From contig CALBVA010000030.1 in NCBI GenBank assembly GCA_937969125.1, positions 1 to 35,098 of the forward strand: a stretch of DNA of 35,098 nucleotides, written 5' to 3'. Position 1 is the first letter of the stretch. The number at the start of each line of letters is the position of its first letter. The DNA comes from an uncultured Verrucomicrobiales bacterium (lineage in GTDB: Bacteria > Verrucomicrobiota > Verrucomicrobiia > Verrucomicrobiales > Akkermansiaceae). A program made the translations under genes and the position numbers. Shown here piece by piece: positions 17,701 through 28,158 of this stretch. The notes under the pieces were generated by a model that was given only the letters and a program-made list of their open reading frames with translations, was not told the origin of the DNA and made no database searches.

Positions 17701-20304
17701 ATGGACTTTCTCGCTCTCCATCACCTCATCTGGGTCATCCCGCTGGCCCTTCTCGCCATCGCCGCCGCATGGTGGGCCTTCGCACAACGCCGTAAGGCCG
17801 TGGCCCTGCTGACACGAAATGCCACGACCTGTCACCTCAAAACGAATGCCAATCCCATCCGACGGCGCATCCTTGCAATCTCGCTCCTTCTCGCGGTCAT
17901 TTTTGCTCTCGTCGCGGTCCTCCGTCCCTACTCTGGATCAGTCATCACGGAGCACCGCCGCCCGGCTAAAAACCTCATCGTCCTCCTCGATATTTCCAGA
18001 TCCATGGAAGCGGTGGATGTGGACGGCGTCTCACGCATTGAGGCCGCAAAGCTCCTCCTCCGTGAGTTCGTCCAAAATCGCAAGGTGGACAGCATCGGAC
18101 TGCTTTCCTTTGCCGGAGCAACCTTCCCAGAAATTCCGATCACACGGGATCGCTCCATGCTTTTAAAAAAGATCAATACGATCAAACCAGGTGACATTGA
18201 CGTCGGTGGCACCGACTTCGGCGACGCTTTCAAGGAGGCAGAGCAACTACTCACCGAAAATCCGCCCCCGGGCTCGGCGATCATCATCCTCTCGGACGGC
18301 GACAATGTCACCGGCTCCATGCCCACCCGGGTCCTTGCGAAGCTAAAAAAGAGCAATATCCCCGTCATCGCGATCGGGCTGGGGAATGACAGTGTGGGTG
18401 CGAGCATCCCAGATATGGATCTGATCACTAGCGCGAATCACGGAAACCTCCGCACCCTCAGCGATGCCACTAATGGTCTTTTCATCAAAGCGACTCCAAC
18501 TGAACTGGATGCACAAGTCGCGCAGCTGAGCGCGCGGGTGGATACCATCGAGCTGGATGGAAAAAACATCGCCGCCGAACTTTATGAACGCCCAAACGAA
18601 CGTTACTTTATCCCACTCACCCTTTCCCTCCTCTTTCTCATGATCAACCTCTTCCTCCCCCTGCGTTCCGGAAAATGGCACCCTCTCACCGCCGCAGTTG
18701 CCCTGATACTGACCCTCGGATTCTTCTCTCCGACTGCGGAAGCGAAGGCCTTCACGACCTATGAAGAAGCCACCGCCGAGGCGAAGAAGGAGGAATTGCC
18801 TCTTCTCCTGATCTTCACCGGGTCCGATTGGTCAAAGCAGTCCATCGCCTTCGAGCGGGAGATCCTGACCCACTCGGTCTTTAAAAAGTGGGCCGAAGCA
18901 AAAGTGGTGATGCGCATCGTCGATCTCCCCCGCGTCGGCCTTAGCAACTCCGAGCGCACCGACCGCCGACTGCTGGCCTCGCGCTTCGATGTCGTGAGTT
19001 ACCCCTGGGCAGTCTTCATTGACCAGGATGACAAAAGGCTCGGCAGCCTGACACACGATCCAGATGGGCCTGGTTCTTGGACAAAACGGGCCAATGCCAT
19101 CCTCGCCGGAGACAAGTCAGCCTCGGACTCCGCAGCCACCGCTGATTATCTCCCAAAAGAGGTGCATAATCACCTCGATGAGGAGGGCTTGAGCGATGTC
19201 GAGAAAAGCGTGCGCCACTATAATAAGGCGCTGGAGATGGAGAAATCCGATCCCGAACTGGCACTCAACTCAAAGGATCGCTTTCAGTTACTAAAGGATC
19301 TCTACCGGAAAGCTGCCGAGTTTGCACCACACGAGCGCAAGGACCTACGCTTCGCCGCGCGTCACAAGCTCGCCCTCCTCCAGCATCGTAAAGGCCAGTC
19401 CATGGTCCCTAAGTCCGAGCAGGAATTTCAACAGATGGTGATGACCGAACGCACTGAGCCAGCAAAGCTCCTGAAGCGGGCTCAAAATGCCTTCAAGGAC
19501 TCTCTCCGCACTTATAAGTCCGCCGCACCGCTGAAGCCGGGCGATGATGAACTTACCAATAACCTCACTCTCGCCTATCAGGATCTCGCGCGGGTCGAGG
19601 CATACTTGGAATACTTCAAGGCCTTCCAAGAGGCCATCGATGATACAACGAAGGCTCTCACCAATGAGTCCCGCTTCATCAAAAGCCAGGAGCGCGAGGT
19701 CATGACCCGGCGCGAAGTGAACAAGGGCGGAATTGACGACTCCGTCAGCTCCATCACGCGCCTGGTGCAGGCTGCGGAAATGATCGAAGAAAGCCCGACG
19801 ATTCTTCCAGAGGAGGGATTGCAGGACTACCGGCTGGCTGCGGAGGATATCGCGCTAGCGCCCTCACCCCACCGGGAACGTGATCTGGAGACAGCCCGTC
19901 AGCACATTCAAGATGCCCTGGATCACCTCATCGATCCGGAGCAACAACAACCCCAACCTCAACAAGGCCAGGGCGAAGGTGAGCCCCAGGAAGGTGAAGG
20001 CGGAGGTGAGGAAAACGAGGGAAATCAGGGCGACGACGAAGGTGAAGAAAAGGGCGAAGGCCGCCGCCAGAACGAGGGGCAGGGCAACGACGAAGGTGAC
20101 AATCCCCAAGGCGACAAGCCCGACGAGGAAGGTGACGGCCCCAATGGCGACGAGGAAGGCAACCAAAAAGGCCAAGGTGGTAGTGGCGACCCTGAAGCCG
20201 ATCTCCGCCGGGCCGACAAGGAAAAGGGTGACCTCCGCGATCGCCTCCTCGATAAGCTTCGCCGTCAAAAAGGAAAGCGAGTCCCTCGCTCAAAGGATCA
20301 CTAA
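17701..20304 (+). CDS. BatB-like VWA + Cys-less thioredoxin-like + TPR (BatC-like) fusion with acidic Gly/Gln tail
   Basis: MIDAS VLLDISRSMEAVD; thioredoxin-like LLLIFTGSDWSKQSIAFEREIL; TPR-like helices; EGEGGGEENEGNQGDDEGEE... tail. Confidence 0.85.
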   Translation: MDFLALHHLIWVIPLALLAIAAAWWAFAQRRKAVALLTRNATTCHLKTNANPIRRRILAISLLLAVIFALVAVLRPYSGSVITEHRRPAKNLIVLLDISRSMEAVDVDGVSRIEAAKLLLREFVQNRKVDSIGLLSFAGATFPEIPITRDRSMLLKKINTIKPGDIDVGGTDFGDAFKEAEQLLTENPPPGSAIIILSDGDNVTGSMPTRVLAKLKKSNIPVIAIGLGNDSVGASIPDMDLITSANHGNLRTLSDATNGLFIKATPTELDAQVAQLSARVDTIELDGKNIAAELYERPNERYFIPLTLSLLFLMINLFLPLRSGKWHPLTAAVALILTLGFFSPTAEAKAFTTYEEATAEAKKEELPLLLIFTGSDWSKQSIAFEREILTHSVFKKWAEAKVVMRIVDLPRVGLSNSERTDRRLLASRFDVVSYPWAVFIDQDDKRLGSLTHDPDGPGSWTKRANAILAGDKSASDSAATADYLPKEVHNHLDEEGLSDVEKSVRHYNKALEMEKSDPELALNSKDRFQLLKDLYRKAAEFAPHERKDLRFAARHKLALLQHRKGQSMVPKSEQEFQQMVMTERTEPAKLLKRAQNAFKDSLRTYKSAAPLKPGDDELTNNLTLAYQDLARVEAYLEYFKAFQEAIDDTTKALTNESRFIKSQEREVMTRREVNKGGIDDSVSSITRLVQAAEMIEESPTILPEEGLQDYRLAAEDIALAPSPHRERDLETARQHIQDALDHLIDPEQQQPQPQQGQGEGEPQEGEGGGEENEGNQGDDEGEEKGEGRRQNEGQGNDEGDNPQGDKPDEEGDGPNGDEEGNQKGQGGSGDPEADLRRADKEKGDLRDRLLDKLRRQKGKRVPRSKDH

Positions 20305-20322
20305 TCAGCTGACTTCCTGACC

Positions 20323-22605
20323 ATGTTTTCGCGACTTCCCTTGATCTTTCTCTTCGCTGCGCTCGGCTCTCTCGCCGCGCGAGCGCAGGACTACCAGGTG
20401 ATTCCGCTTCCCAACAAGATCACCGCGTTTGATCTGAAACGAATCCAGATAGAGACCGGCCCGGAGATCGTCTGGGGGAAATTACCCAAGCATCCAAAAA
20501 TCATTTGGCTGGAAAACAGTACTACTCGCATCAGGCCGGGACGGCATCTGAATTTCATCGATTTCGTCGCCACCGCACCGGGGCTCATTGAATTTCCCCC
20601 GCTTCCCGTGACGCTGGATAACGAGGAGTTCTTCATCCGCCTCGATAGCATCGAAGTCACTGAAAACGACACGCCGATAGACGACACTCGGCTGGAGATT
20701 TTTTGGGACGGCTCACCTGACCCACCGAAAGAGGTGCATCTCGGCGAAGCAGTGGAATTGCGCATCCTGGAAATGGTGGTGGACCGAAACGGAAACGCGC
20801 GGCGGGCCATCTTTACCAATCCCTCCAGCAGGCTGGAAGGCAGCCAGTGGCATCAGTTTATCCGACGCCGGGGACAGAAGGCCCAACCGAGGGATTTCTT
20901 CTTCAACTTCTCCAATTCCAACTGGGGGCGGCCGATCATCTTTAGTCCGTCCTACACCGAATTTGGTGGCCAGACTTACCGCATCCGCCGCTATGTGAAG
21001 CGCCTTTACTTCACCGAACTGGGAATGGCCAGCGGGCACATCGGCGCGACTATCGGCACCTCGTCTCGCGCCTTCCGCACCCACCTCATTCACTTCAAGA
21101 CGAAGGTCCTGCCCCTCCCACCGATCCCGAATGAACAGGCTCTCAATTCTGGCCTCGTCGGTGACTGGGCCATCAACTCTCGCATGAGCCCACGTCAACC
21201 GCTGCCGGGCGAGAAACTCGAAATCCGCATAGGAGTGCGAGGTAAGGGAAACCCGAATCTCCGGAAGGATTGGGACTTCTCTAAGGATGGTTTTCCGAGC
21301 AGCGAGATCAGTTTCGATACGACCAACAATCCGAACTACGAGGAGTGGGAGGGGCTCTTTACCCAGACCCTTCACCCGACGGGAAAGGTCGGCACTTTGC
21401 CCGCCCTGACGATCGCCCACTTCGACACGGTGAAAGATGAGTGGAAACTACACGAGATCACTCCCACGGTCACTCTGCCGGGCGTAGTGGATATTGCCAA
21501 AGACCTCAGCCCGCGTGGTAACATCGGGTCAGCCGTGGTCCGCCCGGTCCTGCTAAATCTTCCTCCGGCAACCTTTGGCATCTTCGCCATCGCGCCTTTC
21601 CTGCCCTTCCTCTTCGGCTTTTTGAAAAAGCGGCTAGATGCCCGCGATCCCGTCCGCGATGAAAATGCCAAGAAGCTCAGGACAGCCATCGCCACGCTGC
21701 AATCCGGAGAGGGAAATGCGGACCTCATTGACAGGGAAGTCCTTCCGGTGCTCCGCTATCAATATTCACTCCCCAGTGGCTCCTCCGCGAAAGAAATCGC
21801 GGACGTGGTGGAAGACGATGAGCTGGCGGCGAGCCTCCGCGCGCATGCCGAGGCCTCATTTTCCAGCACCGCCAAGCCGGTCGATTTCGCAGCACTGGCT
21901 AAGCAACTCTCCCGCGTCATGGTCCTTTTCCTCGTCGGGATTTTGAGTTTTGGGACGACGAAAGCAGAACCTCTGGAGGAGGCCAATGAAGCCTTCGCAG
22001 CGAAGAGATTTGCCGAAGCAGTAAGCGGATACGAGGCACTCATTGAAGAGCAACCCGGCCGCGCGTCCCTTTACTTCAATCTCGCCCAGGCCCATCTCTC
22101 CTCGAACAATCCCGCCCGCGCCCGCGCCGCTTGTCACACCGCTCTGCTGCTGGATCCACTGAATGCTGAAACCCGCACTCTGATGGCGGAGATCAGGAGT
22201 CGTCAGGGTGATCTCACCGGCCTGGGAAATCGCTTCCTCGACATGCGCCCGGACCAATGGCTCGTCGTCGCTGTCGTGATCTGGGTCCTCGGTTTCCTCT
22301 ACCTTGGAATTCGGAAATTAAAGCCGCTTCCGGCCTGGCCCGGAATGAGCGTAATTCTCATCGCCCTCGCCTTCGTGGCAATGGCTTTCTGGCAGCAGAA
22401 TCAACGTTACGCTGCAGAGCAATACATGATCATCGCAGAGGAGCTGCCGCGCGAACTCGAGGCCGGCACTCCGGACTGGGATTTCCCAGCCCTGCGATCA
22501 GGCGAAATTGTCCAAATCTCCGAGACTACAAAAACCCACGCCAAGGTCGGCAATGCCGAAACTCCCTTCTGGCTTCCCATCACTGAACTCCAACAAGTCT
22601 GGTAA
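20323..22605 (+). CDS. BatD-like protein with C-terminal TPR/SH3-like (BatE-like) region
   Basis: Signal peptide MFSRLPLIFLFAALGSLAARA; large periplasmic region; EPLEEANEAFAAKRFAEAVSGYEALIEEQPGRASLYFNLAQAHL TPRs; SH3-like C-terminus. Confidence 0.8.
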   Translation: MFSRLPLIFLFAALGSLAARAQDYQVIPLPNKITAFDLKRIQIETGPEIVWGKLPKHPKIIWLENSTTRIRPGRHLNFIDFVATAPGLIEFPPLPVTLDNEEFFIRLDSIEVTENDTPIDDTRLEIFWDGSPDPPKEVHLGEAVELRILEMVVDRNGNARRAIFTNPSSRLEGSQWHQFIRRRGQKAQPRDFFFNFSNSNWGRPIIFSPSYTEFGGQTYRIRRYVKRLYFTELGMASGHIGATIGTSSRAFRTHLIHFKTKVLPLPPIPNEQALNSGLVGDWAINSRMSPRQPLPGEKLEIRIGVRGKGNPNLRKDWDFSKDGFPSSEISFDTTNNPNYEEWEGLFTQTLHPTGKVGTLPALTIAHFDTVKDEWKLHEITPTVTLPGVVDIAKDLSPRGNIGSAVVRPVLLNLPPATFGIFAIAPFLPFLFGFLKKRLDARDPVRDENAKKLRTAIATLQSGEGNADLIDREVLPVLRYQYSLPSGSSAKEIADVVEDDELAASLRAHAEASFSSTAKPVDFAALAKQLSRVMVLFLVGILSFGTTKAEPLEEANEAFAAKRFAEAVSGYEALIEEQPGRASLYFNLAQAHLSSNNPARARAACHTALLLDPLNAETRTLMAEIRSRQGDLTGLGNRFLDMRPDQWLVVAVVIWVLGFLYLGIRKLKPLPAWPGMSVILIALAFVAMAFWQQNQRYAAEQYMIIAEELPRELEAGTPDWDFPALRSGEIVQISETTKTHAKVGNAETPFWLPITELQQVW

Positions 22606-24297
22606 ATGAAATCCCTCCTTCTTTCCTCACTCTCCGCGCTCCTCGTCACGGTGCCCCTATCCGCAGTCGAGTGGACCACAGCCCATGAAGCCTCCCTCGA
22701 ACAGCGCACCCTCGCTCTCACTCCGAAGCTGCGCTCGCAGACTTTCATCGTCGGCCGCATGGGCGTTCCAGAAACCCGGGTAGCCGTCCTGGTCAGCAAA
22801 GAGGGTCACCTAATGGCACCCTTCATCCCGAGCATCGATGGGAAGAATGCCCCCTATCTTCTGTATCGCCCGGATGGATCACGCGTCGAGCTCACCTCCG
22901 TGGTCGAGAAGCCAAAACGCTATCTCGCGCTTCTAAAAATCGAAGGCGAACTTTCTGAGTTCACCACTGCCGATCCGGTCAAGACCGCTCCGCTGAGCGA
23001 GCACACTGTCATCGTCCCCGGTTGTGCACCCATCGCCGCCGTTGGTGAGCCGGTCAGCCTGATCACGGATCACGTGCAATTTCCCCCGCTTGAAAAATCG
23101 CGCGCCTTCCGCATCGATAACATCACCCATCCTTTCGGCTCGCCGGTCTTCGATCCTCTCGGCCGCCTCATCGGCTTTACCCTGGTCCCGAAAACCACCG
23201 GCCTGCCTGTCCTCATGATGACCCGCGTGCGGGAGGAGATCAGAGAGCTGGATAACCTCCTCGGCGATCCCGAGACTCCGGATGAGGAGAAGATCTACCC
23301 AATCATCCCGGTCAAAACAAAAGAAGAAATTAAGGAGCTGACCGAGTCCCCCCTGACCGAAACGCGGTCCCTCACCGGAATAAAAACCCTCCCCTCCCCG
23401 CTCCCCTGCGTCATCATTTTCAACGAAGGGAAACCGCTCACGAACTCCGCTCTCGGCACCATCGTCAGGGAAGATGGGCTCATTCTCAGTAAGGCCAGTG
23501 AACTGGGACCGGACCTGCGCGTTCGCTACGGCGGAAAAAATTATCCCGGCGTCCTACTCTCGGTCGATGAAAAGACCGACCTCGCCCTCATCGGCATTCA
23601 GGCTAGCGGACTGCCGGTCGTCGCCTGGTCCGATGCCCTGCCCGATCCTGGAAACACTCTGATCACGCCGATCCTTTTGCAGGAAGCGGTCGAGGATATG
23701 GTTTCCGAGGAGACCTCATCCCTCGGCACCTTCAGTCACGTGCTGAAAGAAAAGACGCCGACCGTGCATGCCACCTCCGAGGTCACCAGCCTGGGGCTTT
23801 TCGCCGAGCAGACTGAGTCCGGCCTCGTCATCGCCTCTCTCACCAAGGACACCCCGGCTTTCAAATCGGGGCTCGAACCGGGCGATACCATCCTAGCTCT
23901 CGATGGGAAAAAGCTCACACACCGCTCCGAACTCACCACTATCCTGAATGAGCAAAAAGTGGGCGATGAAGTCACCCTGCAAGTGGCACGCGGAGACGAA
24001 CCGCAAGACTTTAAGGTGACCCTCATCGCACCAAATCTCCTGCCACCCGCCACCGGCATTAGCGTGATGACCGGCGTGCCCATGATCCCCAGTGTGCGAC
24101 GCGGCCCCTTCCCGGACAGCCTAGTGCACACCACCCCACTGAATGCCTGGGACTGTGGATCACCTCTCTTTGATCGTCAGGGGAAGGTCATCGCGCTGAA
24201 CATCGCCGCCGTTTCGCCAGGTCGCTCCCTCGCCCTTCCTCCGGAGGTGGTCAAGGCCGCCCTCGACCGTCTTCTCACCACTTCCCAATCATTCTAG
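22606..24297 (+). CDS. trypsin-PDZ-like protein, catalytically degenerate
   Basis: PDZ TESGLVIASLTKDTPAFKSGLEPGDTILALDGKKL; usual GDSGGP position reads WDCGSPLFDRQGKVIALNIA. Confidence 0.75.
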   Translation: MKSLLLSSLSALLVTVPLSAVEWTTAHEASLEQRTLALTPKLRSQTFIVGRMGVPETRVAVLVSKEGHLMAPFIPSIDGKNAPYLLYRPDGSRVELTSVVEKPKRYLALLKIEGELSEFTTADPVKTAPLSEHTVIVPGCAPIAAVGEPVSLITDHVQFPPLEKSRAFRIDNITHPFGSPVFDPLGRLIGFTLVPKTTGLPVLMMTRVREEIRELDNLLGDPETPDEEKIYPIIPVKTKEEIKELTESPLTETRSLTGIKTLPSPLPCVIIFNEGKPLTNSALGTIVREDGLILSKASELGPDLRVRYGGKNYPGVLLSVDEKTDLALIGIQASGLPVVAWSDALPDPGNTLITPILLQEAVEDMVSEETSSLGTFSHVLKEKTPTVHATSEVTSLGLFAEQTESGLVIASLTKDTPAFKSGLEPGDTILALDGKKLTHRSELTTILNEQKVGDEVTLQVARGDEPQDFKVTLIAPNLLPPATGISVMTGVPMIPSVRRGPFPDSLVHTTPLNAWDCGSPLFDRQGKVIALNIAAVSPGRSLALPPEVVKAALDRLLTTSQSF

Positions 24298-24301
24298 GAT
24301 C

Positions 24302-26434
24302 ATGAAATTCCTCTCCTTCTTTTTTGCTCTCATCACCGTGCTCTACGGGCAGACCCCGCATGAGCTCGATAAGACAGTTCGCAAGCTCGCGCCGGATCTC
24401 GTCGATGCCACCATCGCCATCATGCTGAATGGCGGCTCCGGCTCCGGGGTGATTGTCTCGCCGGAGGGTCTTGTCATCACCGCGGCCCACGTCACCAGCG
24501 AGCCCGGCAAGCAGATGAAAGTCCTTCTCAATGACGGACGCGAATTACCCGCCACCAGTCTAGGCGTCGATCACGGGACCGATGGTGCGCTCCTCAAGAT
24601 CAATGCCCCCGGCCCCTTTCCTTATCGCCCCTACGTCCGCACCAAAACCTACGAGATTGGTGATTGGGCCATCGCGGTTGGCCACCCCGGCGGGCCAGTC
24701 ATTGGACGCCCCGCACCGGTCCGGCTTGGCCGACTCACCGAGGCCGGAACGAAAAGCGGCTTCTCCGATGCCATCACCACCACCGCGATGGTCATCTCCG
24801 GAGACTCTGGCGGACCACTCTTTAATCTTCAGGGTGAAGTCATCGGGATCAATTCAAACATCAGCGGCTCGTGGCGCGTCAACAAGCACGTCCCCCTCCC
24901 CTGCATAATCGAGAAGTGGGATGCCCTGCTGAACAATGAGTCCTTCGGCCGCTCCGGCGAATTCCAGCAACGACAGGGAAATCTCTTCGATGAACCCTAC
25001 GCCGAACTGCGGGACCGCTATGAGGAAGCCCTCGCCGCGCAAGCCGGAAAGGACCCTGAAGCCGATGCCCTCCTCGCCCGGCCCCGGCTCCTTGACCCGC
25101 ATCACATGCAGGCTCTCCTTGATCGCTGGGCACCGGATGAGGAAGCCGATAAAGCTCCCTCCTATGGTCTTCAATTGGACCTCAATTCAACAACTCCCAC
25201 CATCGTCAAAGTCGAGGCCGGGCAACCCGCCGCCAAGGCCGGCCTCGCTGCCGGAGACCAGATCTCATTGGTCAATGATGCCCCCGTCACCACCATCGGA
25301 CTCGCCTTAAAACTGAAAGCCGGCGGGACGCTGCGCCTCTCTACTTCCGGAGGCAAGGAAGTCACTCTGGAGCCTGTGGAAAAAATCGCGAGACGTCACT
25401 TCCCCCAGCCAGTCGCCGGCATGGTGAGCATGATCGTCACCGATGACCCGGCAGTGAACCCGGCTGAGAATCGTAAGTCGCAGAAAGCCTTTCTGGCGGA
25501 GCTGGAGGACATCAAGGACGCACTGGAAAAATCGGTCGTCAAACTCAAGAACGCCGATGGTCGATTCATCGCCACAGCTACCGTTATCGACCGCAGCGGG
25601 CAGATGCTCACCAAGGCTTCCGAGATTAAAGATGTAGAGGGATTGACCGCCGAGTTTCAGGGCACTGACTATCCGGTCCAATTTCGAGCCAGCGATGATG
25701 AAACCGACCTCGCCCTGATCCGCATTAAGGCCCCCGGCCTGGTCCCCGTGCGCTGGAATATCGACGAGCCAAAAACCGGCCAACTTATGGTCTCCGCCGG
25801 ACGGCGCGGCCTCCTCAGCGGCATCATTACGCAACCTTCACGCGTCGCCCCGAAGAAAGGCTACGAGCTTAATTTCACCGGTTCCAAGCCATCCGCCTAC
25901 CTCGGCGTGACCTTCTCATCCGAATCGACCCAGCCTGTCATTGAGACGGTCGAAATTGGAAGTCCCGCTGACCGCGCCGGAATCCTGGAAGGCGACGAGA
26001 TCCTGAAATTCGAGGGGCGAAAAGTGGGAGGCATTGAGGACCTCGTCAGCCGCATCTCCAAAAAATCGCCCGGAGACAAAGTCACGATCCTCGTGAAGCG
26101 GGATGAGGAAGAAGTGAAGATCACCCCCATCCTCGAAGAGCGCCCGGCGACCGCTGCCGGATCATTTGATCGCAGCGCCTCGCAACGCGATGGTGCGCTC
26201 TCCAGCCTCAGTGCCAACGGCGGCAAGCTCAGCAAACGCCGCGCCGGTTTTCCCCTTGCAGTTTATCACGATACCGTGATCCGCCCGCAGGAAACCGGAG
26301 GCCCGATCATGAATCTGGATGGAGAAGCAATCGGCATCAACATCGCCCGCGCCCTCCGCCATCGATCCCTCGCGATTCCCGCAAAGGAGATTGATACGGT
26401 AGTCCGGAAGCTTCGTCGGAAGGCGCGGCGGTAG
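24302..26434 (+). CDS. secreted HtrA-like serine protease with duplicated protease-PDZ architecture
   Basis: First half intact: GSGSGVIVSPEGLVITAAH, DHGTDGALLKI, ISGDSGGPLFNLQGEVIGIN. Second half degenerate: RPQETGGPIMNLDGEAIGINIA. Confidence 0.85.
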   Translation: MKFLSFFFALITVLYGQTPHELDKTVRKLAPDLVDATIAIMLNGGSGSGVIVSPEGLVITAAHVTSEPGKQMKVLLNDGRELPATSLGVDHGTDGALLKINAPGPFPYRPYVRTKTYEIGDWAIAVGHPGGPVIGRPAPVRLGRLTEAGTKSGFSDAITTTAMVISGDSGGPLFNLQGEVIGINSNISGSWRVNKHVPLPCIIEKWDALLNNESFGRSGEFQQRQGNLFDEPYAELRDRYEEALAAQAGKDPEADALLARPRLLDPHHMQALLDRWAPDEEADKAPSYGLQLDLNSTTPTIVKVEAGQPAAKAGLAAGDQISLVNDAPVTTIGLALKLKAGGTLRLSTSGGKEVTLEPVEKIARRHFPQPVAGMVSMIVTDDPAVNPAENRKSQKAFLAELEDIKDALEKSVVKLKNADGRFIATATVIDRSGQMLTKASEIKDVEGLTAEFQGTDYPVQFRASDDETDLALIRIKAPGLVPVRWNIDEPKTGQLMVSAGRRGLLSGIITQPSRVAPKKGYELNFTGSKPSAYLGVTFSSESTQPVIETVEIGSPADRAGILEGDEILKFEGRKVGGIEDLVSRISKKSPGDKVTILVKRDEEEVKITPILEERPATAAGSFDRSASQRDGALSSLSANGGKLSKRRAGFPLAVYHDTVIRPQETGGPIMNLDGEAIGINIARALRHRSLAIPAKEIDTVVRKLRRKARR

Positions 26435-26524
26435 AGTATTTTGAACCGTAAAAGCGGCGGGGAATCAGACCCTCAGCGATTGAAAATCGGTAACGTCGGA
26501 TCGGCCTAATCTTCAGACCCGCTC

Positions 26525-28039
26525 CTATAACCTCTCCCAAAATTCCTTGGTCTGGGTGGCATTGGGGATCAATTCGACCAGGAGGGTTTTTTCGCCTCCC
26601 TCGAGATCATCGAAGTCCTCGCGGCGGGTGATCTTGTGGTAGTCCATGTCCCACATCTCGGCCCAGGCTTGCAGCTTCATTTCCTGCGGTTGCACCACGG
26701 CGGCTTTTTGGACTTCGGTGAGGTCATCGAGCCTTGGGAGTCGTTCGAAAATTTGGCCGCCGCCATTGTTGATGACGACGAGGATACGGCCTTTGGTTTC
26801 GATCTGGGAAAACATGCCAGGAGCGGCGAGGTCGTAGAGAGTAGTGAGGTCGCCGAAGATGCCCCAGGCGTCTTCGATTTCAGCAGTGGTGCCAAGCCAG
26901 GTGGAGATCTGTCCGTCGATACCATTGGCCCCGCGATTCGCCATGACGCGGGCGTAGGGAGTTTCGCGCTGGGCAAAGTCATTCCATTCGCGGATGGGGA
27001 GACTATTACCGAGGAACAGACCCTCGCCGGTGGTGGCGTAAACCGAGAGCAGGCTGACGAGTCCGGGCTCGCTGTCGGGGCAGGCTTCCAGCAATTCCGA
27101 GACCCGCCCGAGGAGTGGGCGCGCCTTAAGAAAGTCATCACGCACATCGCCGACGGCATCGACGGGGCCGAGGCCGCGAATGACGCGACCGGGCTCGGCA
27201 TGGATGATTTTTGATTCGCGGGCGAGACCGGGGAGGCCATTGCGACAGATCGAGAGAACCTCGGTGGAGGCATCTTCGAGATCCCGCCAAAGCCGCCCGA
27301 TAGGGACCTCGCCGATTCTCAGGATGCGACCGGGGAGATTCCCGCGTAGCGCACTTTCGGGAATGATGAGATCACCGAGGACCTCGCGGATGCCGCTGGT
27401 GACATCGGCGATGACGGGGACGCCGAGATCTTTTAGGAAGTAAAAGACATCTTCGCGATCGGCATCTTCCAGTCCGCCGACCATGGCTATGAGACCTTTA
27501 AAAACTCCGTCATCGAGGAAGTCGCGGAGACTTCGTACTTCGAAGGGAAGTCGATCAGGGAGGAACCCGCCGAGCTGAGCTGGCCAAGATTCTGCCGTGG
27601 CCTTCGTTTCTTCCAGTGACACATTAAGGTGAAGCGGTAGGTGGCCGGACCAAGTCTCAAGAGAAGTGGCGGCGTAGTCGCCGAAGAGATTTTCCTGCTC
27701 GATGGTCTGTGGGGCGCCGCTACCGCGGAAGCTTTCAGGGCGATCCGCCGAGACCACGATGAGGGGTTTTGCGGTGTAGTGGGCCTCGATGACGGCGGGG
27801 AGACATTCCGCCACCGCAGTGCCACTGGTGGTGACTACGGCGCAAGGTTGACCTGTGTCCTTCACCCGACCGAGGGCAAAGAAGGCAGCCCCGCGTTCTT
27901 CAAAATGCTTCCAGACGCGGATCCCCTCACCCGCTTCCAACAGCGCAACGAGAGTGGCATTTCGCGCACCACCGCAGACGACAAATTCACCGCATCCGGC
28001 TTCGAGAAGTTGCTCAATGATTTCGCGTTCTTGCTGCAC
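26525..28039 (-). CDS. menD: 2-succinyl-5-enolpyruvyl-6-hydroxy-3-cyclohexene-1-carboxylate synthase
   Basis: ThDP-enzyme motifs: FEERGAAFFALG, TTSGTAVAECLPAVIEAHYTAKPLIVVSADRP, SFRGSGAPQTIEQENLFGDYA, NRGANGIDGQIST, VINNGGGQIFERLP. Confidence 0.9.
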   Translation of the reverse strand: MQQEREIIEQLLEAGCGEFVVCGGARNATLVALLEAGEGIRVWKHFEERGAAFFALGRVKDTGQPCAVVTTSGTAVAECLPAVIEAHYTAKPLIVVSADRPESFRGSGAPQTIEQENLFGDYAATSLETWSGHLPLHLNVSLEETKATAESWPAQLGGFLPDRLPFEVRSLRDFLDDGVFKGLIAMVGGLEDADREDVFYFLKDLGVPVIADVTSGIREVLGDLIIPESALRGNLPGRILRIGEVPIGRLWRDLEDASTEVLSICRNGLPGLARESKIIHAEPGRVIRGLGPVDAVGDVRDDFLKARPLLGRVSELLEACPDSEPGLVSLLSVYATTGEGLFLGNSLPIREWNDFAQRETPYARVMANRGANGIDGQISTWLGTTAEIEDAWGIFGDLTTLYDLAAPGMFSQIETKGRILVVINNGGGQIFERLPRLDDLTEVQKAAVVQPQEMKLQAWAEMWDMDYHKITRREDFDDLEGGEKTLLVELIPNATQTKEFWERL

Positions 28040-28158
28040 GCGGGAGACTAGAATCAGAATCCGGCCGGGTCAGCAAGGATCGCGCGGGAATGGGAAATCA
28101 TGCTGGGAGCGGGAGCGCCTTACCGGCTACTTCTGGCAAAAAAAGCGACCAGCCTTCC

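Noticed and set aside
19930-20200. GAAGG/GGCGA-rich tract as a nucleotide tandem repeat
   Set aside because: Irregular spacing; explained by the E/G/Q/D-rich tail of the BatB/BatC-like protein.
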